Shown here in pieces: positions 33,305-42,806 of a stretch of 64,000 bases of DNA (the stretch's first letter is position 1; every line of letters begins with the position of its first letter). The notes under the pieces are model-generated. The model did no database searches. It saw only the letters and a list, made by a program, of their open reading frames with translations, and was not told the DNA's origin. The position numbers and the translations under genes are program-made. This stretch comes from an uncultured Flavobacteriales bacterium (GTDB lineage Bacteria > Bacteroidota > Bacteroidia > Flavobacteriales_D > Crocinitomicaceae): positions 186,001-250,000 of the forward strand of contig CAIZQH010000021.1 in NCBI GenBank assembly GCA_903935095.1, read 5' to 3'.

Positions 33305-34404
33305 TACTTTTGAAAATATTCAGGACGATTGGTTTCAAGTACTTTGAGGTAGTTTTTAAGTTGTTGCTCGTTGGAAGATTTCAGAATCATCAGCATATGC
33401 TCCGATTCAACAACGATGTAATCGTTTAATCCATCTAACAATACCAATTTGTCTTTCGGTACATTTACCAAACAATTACTTGAATCAAAGGCAAAAACAT
33501 TATCGCCAATGATGGAATTTTCTTCGTTATCCTTCGGAAGGTGTTCTGTTAAACTTCCCCACGTGCCAAGGTCACTCCAGTCGAAATCAGAAAGCACGAC
33601 AGAAACATTTTTTGCATGTTCCATCACTGCAAAATCAATGGAAATATCTTCACATTGATCAAACGCTTGATATAAGAAGTCCGTTTCTTTTGTTGTTCCA
33701 TAAGCAGATGTATCCGACATGAAAATCTCATACAGCATTGGTTGGAATTGGTGCAAGGCATCCAGGATGACGTCCGCACGCCAAATAAAAATTCCCGCGT
33801 TCCAATAAAAATTCTTTGCGTCCAAAAATTGCTGTGCCGTTTCAATATTTGGTTTCTCGCGAAATTGAATCACTTTGGTCGCTTGTCCTTTCTGCACTCC
33901 GCTGCTTAAGTCAAATTCGATGTAGCCATAACCAGTATCGGGGCGACTAGGCTCGATTCCAAGGGTAACCAAGTGTTTGTTATCATTAGCAACCGAAATG
34001 GCTGTTGTAATAATTTCTTGAAACCGCGTTTCGTTCACGATGAGGTGATCGGAGGGAGAGATAATCAAGGTTGCTTCTGGATTACTTGCATAAATTTTAG
34101 CAGCTGCATAAGCGATGCAAGGCGCTGTGTTTTTACGCATCGGTTCGCACAAGATTTGCTCAAAGCTTAATTCAGGAAGTTGTTCCTTAACTAGTTCACG
34201 GTAAGAGGTGTTTGTCAGTATGTAAATGTGTTCTGTTGGTACAGATTTCTGCATGCGTTCGAAGGTTAAGCGAAGCAAAGACTTTCCAATACCAAGTACA
34301 TCGAGGAATTGTTTTGGTTTTTGAGGTGTGGACATTGGCCAAAAACGGCTACCAACTCCTCCTGCCATAATTAATCCGTAATTATTTGTGCTCATATTTT
34401 TCAA
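33304..34404 (-). CDS. Mannose-1-phosphate guanylyltransferase
   Basis: IMAGGVGSRFWPMSTPQKPKQFL signature; ATG at 34395 is an alternative start. Confidence 0.93.
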   Translation of the reverse strand: MKNMSTNNYGLIMAGGVGSRFWPMSTPQKPKQFLDVLGIGKSLLRLTFERMQKSVPTEHIYILTNTSYRELVKEQLPELSFEQILCEPMRKNTAPCIAYAAAKIYASNPEATLIISPSDHLIVNETRFQEIITTAISVANDNKHLVTLGIEPSRPDTGYGYIEFDLSSGVQKGQATKVIQFREKPNIETAQQFLDAKNFYWNAGIFIWRADVILDALHQFQPMLYEIFMSDTSAYGTTKETDFLYQAFDQCEDISIDFAVMEHAKNVSVVLSDFDWSDLGTWGSLTEHLPKDNEENSIIGDNVFAFDSSNCLVNVPKDKLVLLDGLNDYIVVESEHMLMILKSSNEQQLKNYLKVLETNRPEYFQK

Positions 34405-35032
34405 TTAGTTCAACGGTTGCCAATGCATGCACTAAATAAGGTTTCCCCGTTTTTAATTCGGTACAAAGATAGCGACTTCTGCGTAGTAAGCCTTTCTCGA
34501 ATGCTTTTCCATGTAAATGAAACATGCTTTTGTGTGGAATTTCTTCCAAGGTTGTTCCAGGTGACTTGTCGTAAAGTTTCAATGTGCGACTCAATTGGAT
34601 GTCTGTACATGAAGACGCTTTTGTATTAGTGAAGTTCTTCCAAAGAGCTTTTTCCACATCTATTGGCAGTTTTTTGCTCACCAAAATAGGTTCCATTAAG
34701 CGTCGATAAGCTTGCTTCCATTCGATCCCGTGCGCCTGAATACGCATTCCATAGTCTCGAAAAGCCTCCAAATGAGCAAGTTCATGAATTGCAGTTACTA
34801 GAAATGAGAATTTATTCAAATCACCATTAACCGTAATCGTTGGTTTTTCTTCACCTGATTTCACTCGGAAGTCCCCAAGTTTGGTGCTTCTTCCCGGCAC
34901 AATTTTAAACTTTACTTTCGCTGAAAGGATTAAATCGGTCAAGTATTCCGTAAACGCCTCTGGAGCGAAACGATGAAGCGTTTCAATAAATTGTTCTCGT
35001 TTAGAATTAGACACGAACAAAGTTAAAAACAA
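34382..35032 (-). CDS. SprT-like zinc metalloprotease domain protein
   Basis: HELAH motif in FLVTAIHELAHLEAFRDYG. Confidence 0.82.
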   Translation of the reverse strand: MFLTLFVSNSKREQFIETLHRFAPEAFTEYLTDLILSAKVKFKIVPGRSTKLGDFRVKSGEEKPTITVNGDLNKFSFLVTAIHELAHLEAFRDYGMRIQAHGIEWKQAYRRLMEPILVSKKLPIDVEKALWKNFTNTKASSCTDIQLSRTLKLYDKSPGTTLEEIPHKSMFHLHGKAFEKGLLRRSRYLCTELKTGKPYLVHALATVELIEKYEHK

Positions 35033-35086
35033 AATGAACGCAAAATCACCTCACATCCGCATAGAAAATATCCTTAACTTAGCTTC

Positions 35087-35830
35087 GTGAAATATTTGCA
35101 AAATATAGGGAAGTACACATTGATGTTGACCATGGTTTTTACTAAGCCTAAGAAATGGAAAATATTTTTTACGCGCTTAGTGAATGAGCTAGACAATATC
35201 GGTATTAGTTCTCTGCCAATTGTTGGATTGATGTCCACCTTTATTGGAGGAGTAATCGCCTTGCAAACCGCTTCTAGCATGTCTAACCCACTTTTGCCTA
35301 AATATACCGTAGGATACATCACGCAATCAAGTACGATTTTAGAATTTTCACCAACAATTATTTCCTTGATTCTTGCTGGGAAGGTAGGTTCGAATGTCGC
35401 TTCTGAAATTGGCACCATGCGTGTGACTGAACAAATAGACGCCTTAGAAATAATGGGAGTGAATTCCTTGAATCACTTGGTGTTACCGAAAATCATTGCC
35501 GCAATTTTATTTTTTCCAGTGCTCATCATTTTTTCCATGACCTTAAGTATGATGGGTGGATGGATGGCCTTGATGATTACTAATTTAACCACAACCGAAA
35601 CGTATGTGTTAGGTTTGCGCGCATTTTTTAATCCGTTTCACATTACCTATGCCTTAACAAAAACAGTAGTATTTGGATTTTTAATTGTTTCTGTTTCTTC
35701 TTTCTACGGATATTATGTGAAAGGAGGTTCGATCAATGTGGGGCAAGCTTCGACTCAAGCTGTTGTTAGTAGCAGCATTGCTATTTTAGTGGCGAACTTA
35801 ATTCTTACACAATTATTGTTGTTGTCATGA
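35087..35830 (+). CDS. mlaE: MlaE-family ABC transporter permease
   Basis: TFIGGVIALQ, AGKVGSNVASEIGTMRVTEQIDALEIMG; GTG start. Confidence 0.92.
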   Translation: MKYLQNIGKYTLMLTMVFTKPKKWKIFFTRLVNELDNIGISSLPIVGLMSTFIGGVIALQTASSMSNPLLPKYTVGYITQSSTILEFSPTIISLILAGKVGSNVASEIGTMRVTEQIDALEIMGVNSLNHLVLPKIIAAILFFPVLIIFSMTLSMMGGWMALMITNLTTTETYVLGLRAFFNPFHITYALTKTVVFGFLIVSVSSFYGYYVKGGSINVGQASTQAVVSSSIAILVANLILTQLLLLS

Positions 35831-36594
35831 TTGAGGTAAGAAATGTCAATAAATCTTTCAATGGACAACAAGTTTTGTTCGACATCAACCATCAATTTGA
35901 AACGGGTAAAGTTAATTTGATCATTGGTCAATCCGGTCAAGGGAAATCCGTTTTAGCAAAATGCATTGTTGGTTTATATGAAGTAGATGAAGGACAAATC
36001 ATTTTTGATGGACGGAATTTTACGGATATGGAGCGATTTGAACGCAGTCAAATTCGTGAAGAAATCGGAATGTTGTTTCAAGGTGTGGCATTGTTTGATT
36101 CCCTAAGTGTTGAAGAAAACGTTATGTTTCCATTGACCATGTTTACTAAGATGACCAAAGGAGAAATGCAAAAGCGTGTCGACTTTTGCTTAGATCGCGT
36201 TAATTTAGCAGGACGCAACAAATTACTCCCGGCGGAGTGCAGTGGTGGAATGCAAAAACGTATTGGAATTGCGCGTGCTATTTCCATGAATCCAAAGTAC
36301 TTATTCTGCGACGAACCAAATTCTGGATTGGATCCAAGAACATCTATTGTTATCGATGGACTCATCAAAGACATTACCGCTGAATTCAACATGACCACCG
36401 TTGTGATTACGCATGACATGAATAGTGTGATAGAAATCGGTCAAAACATCTTATTCATCTATCAAGGAAAGAAATGGTGGAGCGGGAATAAAGATTCCAT
36501 TATCACCACAGATAATCCCGAGATACTCAATTTCGTTTATGCATCCGAATTCATGAAGGAAATTAGATCCGCTATGCAGGAAAAAAGAACATAA
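35827..36594 (+). CDS. mlaF: MlaF-type ABC transporter ATP-binding protein
   Basis: GQSGQGKSV Walker A, ECSGGMQKRIGIARAI, LFCDEPNSGLDP; overlaps mlaE by 4 nt. Confidence 0.9.
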   Translation: MIEVRNVNKSFNGQQVLFDINHQFETGKVNLIIGQSGQGKSVLAKCIVGLYEVDEGQIIFDGRNFTDMERFERSQIREEIGMLFQGVALFDSLSVEENVMFPLTMFTKMTKGEMQKRVDFCLDRVNLAGRNKLLPAECSGGMQKRIGIARAISMNPKYLFCDEPNSGLDPRTSIVIDGLIKDITAEFNMTTVVITHDMNSVIEIGQNILFIYQGKKWWSGNKDSIITTDNPEILNFVYASEFMKEIRSAMQEKRT

Positions 36595-36630
36595 TTTTTA
36601 CCTGAAACTTTCTTTTTAAAAAATTAGCTT

Positions 36631-36638
36631 TATCTTTG
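36631..36638 (+). promoter_or_regulatory. -7 promoter element for tRNA-Leu
   Basis: TATCTTTG matches TAnnTTTG; no good -33 TTG seen. Confidence 0.45.
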
Positions 36639-36700
36639 CAACCCAATACAAATGAAATGTTGTAGGGCACGGAAATACGATTCCGATGTTTTGATTGATT

Positions 36701-36782
36701 GCGGATGTGGTGAAATTGGTAGACACGCCAGACTTAGGATCTGGTGCCGAGAGGTATGCGGGTTCGAGTCCCTCCATCCGCA
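36701..36782 (+). tRNA. tRNA-Leu (anticodon UAG)
   Basis: 82-nt cloverleaf: acceptor GCGGATG/CATCCGC, anticodon loop CTTAGGA, long variable arm, GGTTCGAGTCC T-arm, discriminator A; CCA not encoded. Confidence 0.95.
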
Positions 36783-36784
36783 CG

Positions 36785-36819
36785 AAAGGTCTCGTTGATT
36801 AACGAGGCCTTTTTTTTTA
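36785..36819 (+). terminator. Terminator downstream of tRNA-Leu
   Basis: AAAGGTCTCGTT-GATT-AACGAGGCCTTT with T-run. Confidence 0.85.
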
Positions 36820-36846
36820 ACGTAAATTGAAAAAAAACACAATAAA

Positions 36847-38199
36847 ATGAACATTACTCGTCAAGAAATAGACGCACAGAATGCTGTACTGAAAGTGAAC
36901 ATTATTCCATCAGATTATGAAGGAAAAGTGAAAGCTTCATTGGAGAAATATAGAAAAACAGCAAAAATCCCTGGTTTTCGTCCCGGAAACATTCCAATGG
37001 CACTCATTCAAAAGCAAGTTGGAAGATCTGTTTTAGCAGAAGAGTTAAATAAATTGACAAACGACGCTTTATACAGATATATACTAGATGAGAAATTAGA
37101 CATTCTTGGAAACCCAATCCCAAAAGCGGATGAAGGAATGACTGGAAGTTTTGAAAAACCGGAAAACTTCGAATTTTCTTTCGAAATCGGTTATAGTCCT
37201 TCCTTTCAATTACCCATCAACGAAAAATCGAAGTTTGATTATGCTACCGTTAAAATCGATAAAGAATTAATCAATAAACAAGTAGATGACTTACGTCGAC
37301 GCTATGGTAAATTGGTTTCCTCTGATACTATTGGTGATAAGGACATGGTTATGGGTAAATTCGAGGAAAAAGATGCAGATGGATCTGTGAAAACAGATGG
37401 TATCAGTCATTCCTCCACTATATCCATGGAGTTTCTTGAAAACAATGCTGGAATCAAGGCCTTAAAAGGAAAAAAAGTAAACGAAATCGTTGACTTAGAT
37501 CCGAAACTCGTTTCTAAAGACGACAAAGATTGCGCTGCACTTTTAGGAATAACAGAAGAGCAAATCACCGGACTAAGCTCCAACTTTCAATTTACAATTT
37601 CAGATGTGAAACGCATGGAAATGGCTGACTTAAACGAAGATTTATATACAAAGCTATTCGCAGAGGAAGTGAAAACGGAAGAAGAACTTCATGCGCGCAT
37701 TTCCTTGGACTTAACCCGCATGTTTGCGGAAGATACTGACCGTATTTTCACGAGAAATGTTTACAATCATTTGGTGAACGAAACAAAAATGATTTTTCCG
37801 GAAACCTTCTTGAAAAGATGGATTCTAGTATCGTCTGAAAAGCCAGTAACGGAAGATGAAATTGCATCTGAATTTGATGCATACTTGAAAACCTTGAAAT
37901 GGCAATTAATTCAAACAAGAATCTTTAAAGACAACAACATCCAATTGACGAATCAAGAGGTTATGGATTACACAAAAGGATTATTGGTGGGAAATTATGC
38001 ACAATACGGTTTGCCAGCACCGGATGATCAAGAATTGGCCGAAACGGCGGCTCGTTTGTTGCAAAATAAAGAACAAGCAAACGGAATCTACGATCGATTG
38101 GCAGAACAAAAACTGACAGAATTCTTTAAATCAGCCGTGAATTTGGTGAAAAAAGAAGTGAAATACGATGACTTCATTAAATTGGCTTCTGCGCAATAA
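36847..38199 (+). CDS. tig: Trigger factor
   Basis: MNITRQEIDAQNAVLKVNIIPSDY...KTAKIPGFRPGNIPMALIQKQVG. Confidence 0.95.
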   Translation: MNITRQEIDAQNAVLKVNIIPSDYEGKVKASLEKYRKTAKIPGFRPGNIPMALIQKQVGRSVLAEELNKLTNDALYRYILDEKLDILGNPIPKADEGMTGSFEKPENFEFSFEIGYSPSFQLPINEKSKFDYATVKIDKELINKQVDDLRRRYGKLVSSDTIGDKDMVMGKFEEKDADGSVKTDGISHSSTISMEFLENNAGIKALKGKKVNEIVDLDPKLVSKDDKDCAALLGITEEQITGLSSNFQFTISDVKRMEMADLNEDLYTKLFAEEVKTEEELHARISLDLTRMFAEDTDRIFTRNVYNHLVNETKMIFPETFLKRWILVSSEKPVTEDEIASEFDAYLKTLKWQLIQTRIFKDNNIQLTNQEVMDYTKGLLVGNYAQYGLPAPDDQELAETAARLLQNKEQANGIYDRLAEQKLTEFFKSAVNLVKKEVKYDDFIKLASAQ

Positions 38200-38224
38200 A
38201 TGAACATCAAATCAAATTGGAAAT

Positions 38225-38254
38225 AAAAAAGGGTTGCATAGTCAACCCTTTTTT
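38225..38254. terminator. Bidirectional terminator between tig and oxyR
   Basis: AAAAAAGGGTTG-CATAGT-CAACCCTTTTTT. Confidence 0.85.
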
Positions 38255-39176
38255 ATTTCCAATCGAGGACTTGCAATTGTTTGAGTTTCGCAGCTTGTCC
38301 ATAAGCAAATTGAATACTTCTTACGAGTTCTTCAATTCCTTGCATTTTTGCGGTGCGGTTGGAGCATAATGCGATGATTTCTCGCGCAGGAGAAACGGTA
38401 AGTTCAAGAATGGACTTTAAACCTGATTGTTGTTCTTTCGATAAGGGAAAATTACTAGGGATCAAGGTGTAACCGCCATGACGATCCACCATTTCAATAA
38501 TTAATGGAAGGTTCCCTCCTTCGTAGTTCCATTCGTTTTCGTCCGCTGGTTTTTTTAATTGACAGAAATGCACCATTTGTGTGCGTAGGCAATTCCCTTG
38601 ATTTAACAACCAAGGATGCATTTCCTGAAGTGCTGACATACTGATTGAATTTTCCGAGACGCTCGGCGCATAAATGCAAATTTCTTCTTGATACAAAGGT
38701 ATCGTTCGGAGTCTCGCATCTACATGTGGACCCGCGATGATGCCAACATCGAGTCCCTTGCGCTCCATGGCACCCAAGACATCCACTGTTTTCAATTCAT
38801 GAATCGTCAGTTTTAAGGTATTCAATGTACTTCGCCATTCCCCAAAAAGCTGTGGGATCAAATAACTCGCAACTGTTGGAATAATCCCAACACGAATTTC
38901 TTCTTTGACGTTTCCCTTGATTTGATCGGATAAACGCTTGATTTTTTCGTTTTCACTCAATAATTCTCGAAGAATAGGCAGTAATTTTTCTCCAGATGGT
39001 GTTAGACTGAGGGGATTCGACTCACGATCGAAAATCAAATAGCCAAGTTGCTCCTCTGCTTTTTTAATTTGCATGGAAAGCGTCGGTTGCGTGACAAAAC
39101 AACGTTCGCTTGCTCGTTGAAATTGCTGTTCTTCACTCAGAACAACGATGTAATGCATTTGTTGAAGAGATATCAT
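38253..39176 (-). CDS. oxyR: LysR-type peroxide sensor OxyR (start at MISLQQMHY)
   Basis: LysR HTH ASERCFVTQPTLSMQIKKAEEQLG; GNCLRTQMVHFC matches the E. coli OxyR redox motif GHCLRDQAMGFC with the same Cys-Cys spacing; divergent from a peroxiredoxin. Confidence 0.9.
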   Translation of the reverse strand: MISLQQMHYIVVLSEEQQFQRASERCFVTQPTLSMQIKKAEEQLGYLIFDRESNPLSLTPSGEKLLPILRELLSENEKIKRLSDQIKGNVKEEIRVGIIPTVASYLIPQLFGEWRSTLNTLKLTIHELKTVDVLGAMERKGLDVGIIAGPHVDARLRTIPLYQEEICIYAPSVSENSISMSALQEMHPWLLNQGNCLRTQMVHFCQLKKPADENEWNYEGGNLPLIIEMVDRHGGYTLIPSNFPLSKEQQSGLKSILELTVSPAREIIALCSNRTAKMQGIEELVRSIQFAYGQAAKLKQLQVLDWK

Positions 39177-39366
39177 ATAAATTAAATCTATGTAAATATA
39201 AAAAGTATTGAACAATTAAATGATATTGACGTGCGTAACTTTGTGCAATAAAAAAAAGCAAAAGAAAATGTGAAAGCAAGTATGTTTTTGCAGGCGGATG
39301 TAACAGCGATCAAACCTTTTAGCTTTAACTTTGTAGTATCATTAGTAACTAATTAAATAAATTTAT

Positions 39367-39987
39367 ATGTCAACATTTGTAGGAAAGAAATTTCCAGACG
39401 TAACTGTCAAAGCAATCGATGAAATGGGTGATGCATTTCAAATCAATGTCCTTCAACAAGCGATCGACAACAAGAAGAAAGTTCTTTTATTTTGGTACCC
39501 AAAAGATTTTACGTTTGTTTGTCCTACTGAGATTCATGCGTTTCAAGAAGCAGCAGCTGAATTTGCGAAAAGAAATACCATCGTAATCGGTGCTTCATGT
39601 GACACTGCTGAAGTTCATTTTGCTTGGTTGAGCACTGCAAAAGATAATGGTGGAATCGAAGGAGTGAAATTCCCAATTATTGCAGATTCTACGCGAAATT
39701 TAGCGATGGAATTAGGAATCTTGGATTACGACATGTTCGACGAAGATTCAGTTGGTGATAACGTACCTTACCGTGCAACATATTTGCTTGACGAAACTGG
39801 AATGGTATTTCATGAGTCCATCAATCACTTCCCTGTTGGACGTAACGTTCATGAGTTCATTCGATTAATCGATGCATTTACACACGTACAACAACATGGC
39901 GAAGTTTGTCCAGCAAACTGGGAAGAAGGAAAAGACGCGATGAATGCTACGCGTAACGGAGTTGCAGATTACTTAAGCAAACACTAA
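39367..39987 (+). CDS. AhpC/Prx1-type 2-Cys peroxiredoxin
   Basis: DFTFVCPTEIHAFQ peroxidatic Cys; HGEVCPANW resolving Cys. Confidence 0.95.
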   Translation: MSTFVGKKFPDVTVKAIDEMGDAFQINVLQQAIDNKKKVLLFWYPKDFTFVCPTEIHAFQEAAAEFAKRNTIVIGASCDTAEVHFAWLSTAKDNGGIEGVKFPIIADSTRNLAMELGILDYDMFDEDSVGDNVPYRATYLLDETGMVFHESINHFPVGRNVHEFIRLIDAFTHVQQHGEVCPANWEEGKDAMNATRNGVADYLSKH

Positions 39988-39993
39988 CTACTA

Positions 39994-40308
39994 ATGTTTA
40001 CGGAATTAACGGAAGATCATTTGGATCAACTTTTGGCGAAAAACCCAAAAGTAATGGTCCAATATGGCGCTACATGGTGTGGGAATTGCAAAATTACCAA
40101 ACCAAAATTCAAACGCATGGCGGAGGAAAATGAAGACATTGAGTTTTACTACGTCGATGCAGAGAAACTTCCAAATGCTCGTCAATTTGCGAATGTAAGT
40201 AACCTACCGACTTTTGCAGGATTCGTAAATGGATCTTTGGTAAAAGAAGCACAAGGAAATAAAATAGAAACCATTCAAGAAGTATTACATGCGGTTACCA
40301 GTCATTAA
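39994..40308 (+). CDS. Thioredoxin-family protein with WCGNCK active site
   Basis: VQYGATWCGNCKITKPKFKRMAEE, cis-Pro region NLPTFAGF. Confidence 0.92.
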   Translation: MFTELTEDHLDQLLAKNPKVMVQYGATWCGNCKITKPKFKRMAEENEDIEFYYVDAEKLPNARQFANVSNLPTFAGFVNGSLVKEAQGNKIETIQEVLHAVTSH

Positions 40309-40543
40309 ACACATCGTTGAATTCATTGAAAACAATGATGAAGACTATGTCATTGAAACCATGGAGACACTCGAAAACTTAATCGAGGCTCCAGGAATCA
40401 AGGACGAAGAATTGGATGTGATCGGCGAATTATTGTCGAATTATTCTGGTGCATTAGAAGTGCATAAAGACATACAGTCAGGTACAGCGAAAAGAGAAGC
40501 ATTAAATGCTTTCATGAAACGGGTCACCGGCTCGATTGACTAA
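40289..40543 (+). CDS. Small conserved-type protein of the Prx-Trx operon (DUF6952-like)
   Basis: Overlaps the Trx gene by 20 nt; 84 aa acidic helical protein; family name from recollection only. Confidence 0.75.
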   Translation: MRLPVIKHIVEFIENNDEDYVIETMETLENLIEAPGIKDEELDVIGELLSNYSGALEVHKDIQSGTAKREALNAFMKRVTGSID

Positions 40544-40563
40544 GCTTGAATGAAACACTTTTT

Positions 40564-40592
40564 AAAGCCAACGAATTCCGTTGGCTTTTTTT
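40564..40592 (+). terminator. Terminator of the peroxiredoxin operon
   Basis: AAGCCAACG-AATTC-CGTTGGCTT with T-run. Confidence 0.85.
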
Positions 40593-40621
40593 TGTTTCAA
40601 ATGAACGAAAGTCCTCAATAC

Positions 40622-40652
40622 TTTGCTTTCGCAGATGTTCTTCTTATCTTTG
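40622..40652 (+). promoter_or_regulatory. Bacteroidetes-type promoter for prfA
   Basis: TTTG (40622-40625), 19 nt, TATCTTTG (40645-40652); prfA ATG begins 5 nt after the last base. Confidence 0.75.
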
Positions 40653-40656
40653 CTAC

Positions 40657-41736
40657 ATGTCAGATTTATTATCGAAGTTAGAAGCGATTCATTACCGATT
40701 TGTGGAAGTTGGAACCATGATTACAGATCCGGATATCATTTCGGATATGGAACGTTATGTGAAACTCAATAAAGAATACAGAGATTTAGAGTCCTTGGAC
40801 CTAATGTACAAGGATTACAAAAATGTACTCGAAAACCTAACTAGTTCAAAATCTTTATTGGACGCGGAAACGGATCCTGAAATGCGCGAAATGGCCAAGA
40901 TGGAAATCGATGAGTTAGAAAACAAACGTCCAGTAATGGAAGAGGAAATCAAAATGTTGCTGATTCCCAAAGATCCAGAGGATGATAAAAACGCCATTCT
41001 AGAACTTCGCGCCGGAACGGGTGGGGATGAGGCCTGTATTTTTGTAGAGGATATTTTCCGGATGTATACCATGTATTTTAAGGAAATGGGTTGGCAATAT
41101 GAAGTCATCAACTCTTCTGAAGGAACCGTAAAGGGATACAAAGAGATTTCCATTGATGTAGCTGGAGCTGGAATCTATGGGATGCTGAAGTTTGAATCCG
41201 GTGTTCACCGTGTTCAGCGCGTTCCCGAAACTGAATCGCAAGGACGCGTGCATACATCGGCCATAACTGTTGCGGTTTTGCCAGAAGCGGAAGAAGTGGA
41301 TTTCAACTTGGACATGAACGATGTACGCAAGGATACATTCCGTGCCTCTGGAGCAGGTGGACAACACATCAACAAAACAGAGTCCGCGATTCGTTTAACT
41401 CACCTTCCAACTTTGACGGTTGTTGAATGTCAAGATGGACGTTCACAACATAAAAACCTTGAAAAAGCGATATCGGTATTACGTTCTCGTTTGTATCAAG
41501 CAGAATTAGATCGCGTACACAATGAGCGTGCTGCTCAACGAAAAACGTTGGTGTCAACAGGAGATCGCTCCGCTAAAATCAGAACGTATAATTATCCTCA
41601 AGGAAGAATTACGGATCACCGCATCAATAAAACGATGTACAACCTAAGTTCATTCATGAATGGTGACGTTCAAGAGATGATTGACGCATTAAAGATGGCA
41701 GAAAATGCGGAAAAATTGAAAGGACAAGCATTATGA
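40657..41736 (+). CDS. prfA: Peptide chain release factor 1 (start corrected to [11 protein letters not shown])
   Basis: GGQ motif [28 protein letters not shown]-track start at 40546 spans a terminator and a promoter. Confidence 0.97.
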   Translation: MSDLLSKLEAIHYRFVEVGTMITDPDIISDMERYVKLNKEYRDLESLDLMYKDYKNVLENLTSSKSLLDAETDPEMREMAKMEIDELENKRPVMEEEIKMLLIPKDPEDDKNAILELRAGTGGDEACIFVEDIFRMYTMYFKEMGWQYEVINSSEGTVKGYKEISIDVAGAGIYGMLKFESGVHRVQRVPETESQGRVHTSAITVAVLPEAEEVDFNLDMNDVRKDTFRASGAGGQHINKTESAIRLTHLPTLTVVECQDGRSQHKNLEKAISVLRSRLYQAELDRVHNERAAQRKTLVSTGDRSAKIRTYNYPQGRITDHRINKTMYNLSSFMNGDVQEMIDALKMAENAEKLKGQAL

Positions 41737-42548
41737 CAAAGCAAGAATTAATTCAGCAAATTCGGTTAAAGGAGTCCTTTCTGTGTGTAGGACTAGATCC
41801 TGACATGAGTAAAATTCCAGCACATCTTTTGGAAATGGACGACCCAATTTTTGAGTTCAATAAGGCAATCATTGACGCAACACATCCACATGCGGTTGCG
41901 TTTAAACCAAATACAGCGTTCTTCGAATGTCATGGGTCTAAAGGCTGGGATTCTTTGGAGAAAACGATTAACTACATCCCTAAAGAATGCTTGATTATTG
42001 CCGATGCTAAACGTGGCGACATAGGAAATACGTCTACTTATTATGCCAAAACATTCTTTGAAACATTGAAGGCAGATGCAGTGACCGTTGCTCCATACAT
42101 GGGGTCAGATAGCGTATTGCCTTTTACTAAATTTGATGGGAAATGGGTTGTTTTACTCGCATTGACATCCAATGAAGGTGCAAAAGATTTTCAATTGCAG
42201 TCAGGTGAAGACGGTTTATTGTTTGAAAACGTATTACGAACGTCGATGAAATGGGCAAGTTCAGAAAAAATGATGTTTGTAGTGGGTGCTACGAGAGCGG
42301 AGGACATTGCTGAGGTTCGTAGAATAGCACCAGATTATTTCTTTTTAGTTCCTGGCGTAGGTGCACAAGGTGGAAGTTTGGAGGATGTGGTGAAATATGG
42401 TGCGAACGCAGAATGCGGTTTATTGGTGAATTCTTCGCGCGGAATCATTTATGCTTCGTCCGGATTGGATTTTGCACTTGCTGCAAAAAAAGAAGCGCTG
42501 AAGATACAAAACCAAATGGCTCTGCATGTTCAGCGCTTGAACTTTTAG
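41733..42548 (+). CDS. pyrF: Orotidine 5'-phosphate decarboxylase
   Basis: [35 protein letters not shown]. Confidence 0.96.
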   Translation: MTKQELIQQIRLKESFLCVGLDPDMSKIPAHLLEMDDPIFEFNKAIIDATHPHAVAFKPNTAFFECHGSKGWDSLEKTINYIPKECLIIADAKRGDIGNTSTYYAKTFFETLKADAVTVAPYMGSDSVLPFTKFDGKWVVLLALTSNEGAKDFQLQSGEDGLLFENVLRTSMKWASSEKMMFVVGATRAEDIAEVRRIAPDYFFLVPGVGAQGGSLEDVVKYGANAECGLLVNSSRGIIYASSGLDFALAAKKEALKIQNQMALHVQRLNF

Positions 42549-42556
42549 TTAGCGGA

Positions 42557-42697
42557 TTATTTCGACGCTAAATCTGAATTTTCTGTTTGTTGAATACTCC
42601 CGTACGCATCGCAGCTAGCTGTGCGTCCAGCTCCACAAGAAGCTAAAACAACGGATACTAGCGCTACACAGATTAATAAAGTTAATTTCGTTTTCAT
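42557..42697 (-). CDS. Small predicted lipoprotein, 46 aa (absent from the supplied ORF track)
   Basis: Minus-strand ORF MKTKLTLLICVALVSVVLASCGAGRTASCDAYGSIQQTENSDLASK* with signal peptide and LASC lipobox. Confidence 0.8.
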   Translation of the reverse strand: MKTKLTLLICVALVSVVLASCGAGRTASCDAYGSIQQTENSDLASK

Positions 42698-42806
42698 TGC
42701 TGTTTGTTTTGTTGTTTGTGCATTCTCTAACGGGTCACATATTTTAAAGTTACAATTTTTTTAAAAAAGAAGAGTTATATCTTCAAGAGTTTCGATATTT
42801 ATCCCT

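Noticed and set aside
35074-35418. 114-aa minus ORF over mlaE
   Set aside because: Antisense shadow of a clear MlaE coding region.
36630-36854. 74-aa minus ORF over tRNA-Leu
   Set aside because: Spans the tRNA and its terminator (the peptide GWRDSNPHTSRHQ is a typical antisense-tRNA translation), so it is spurious.
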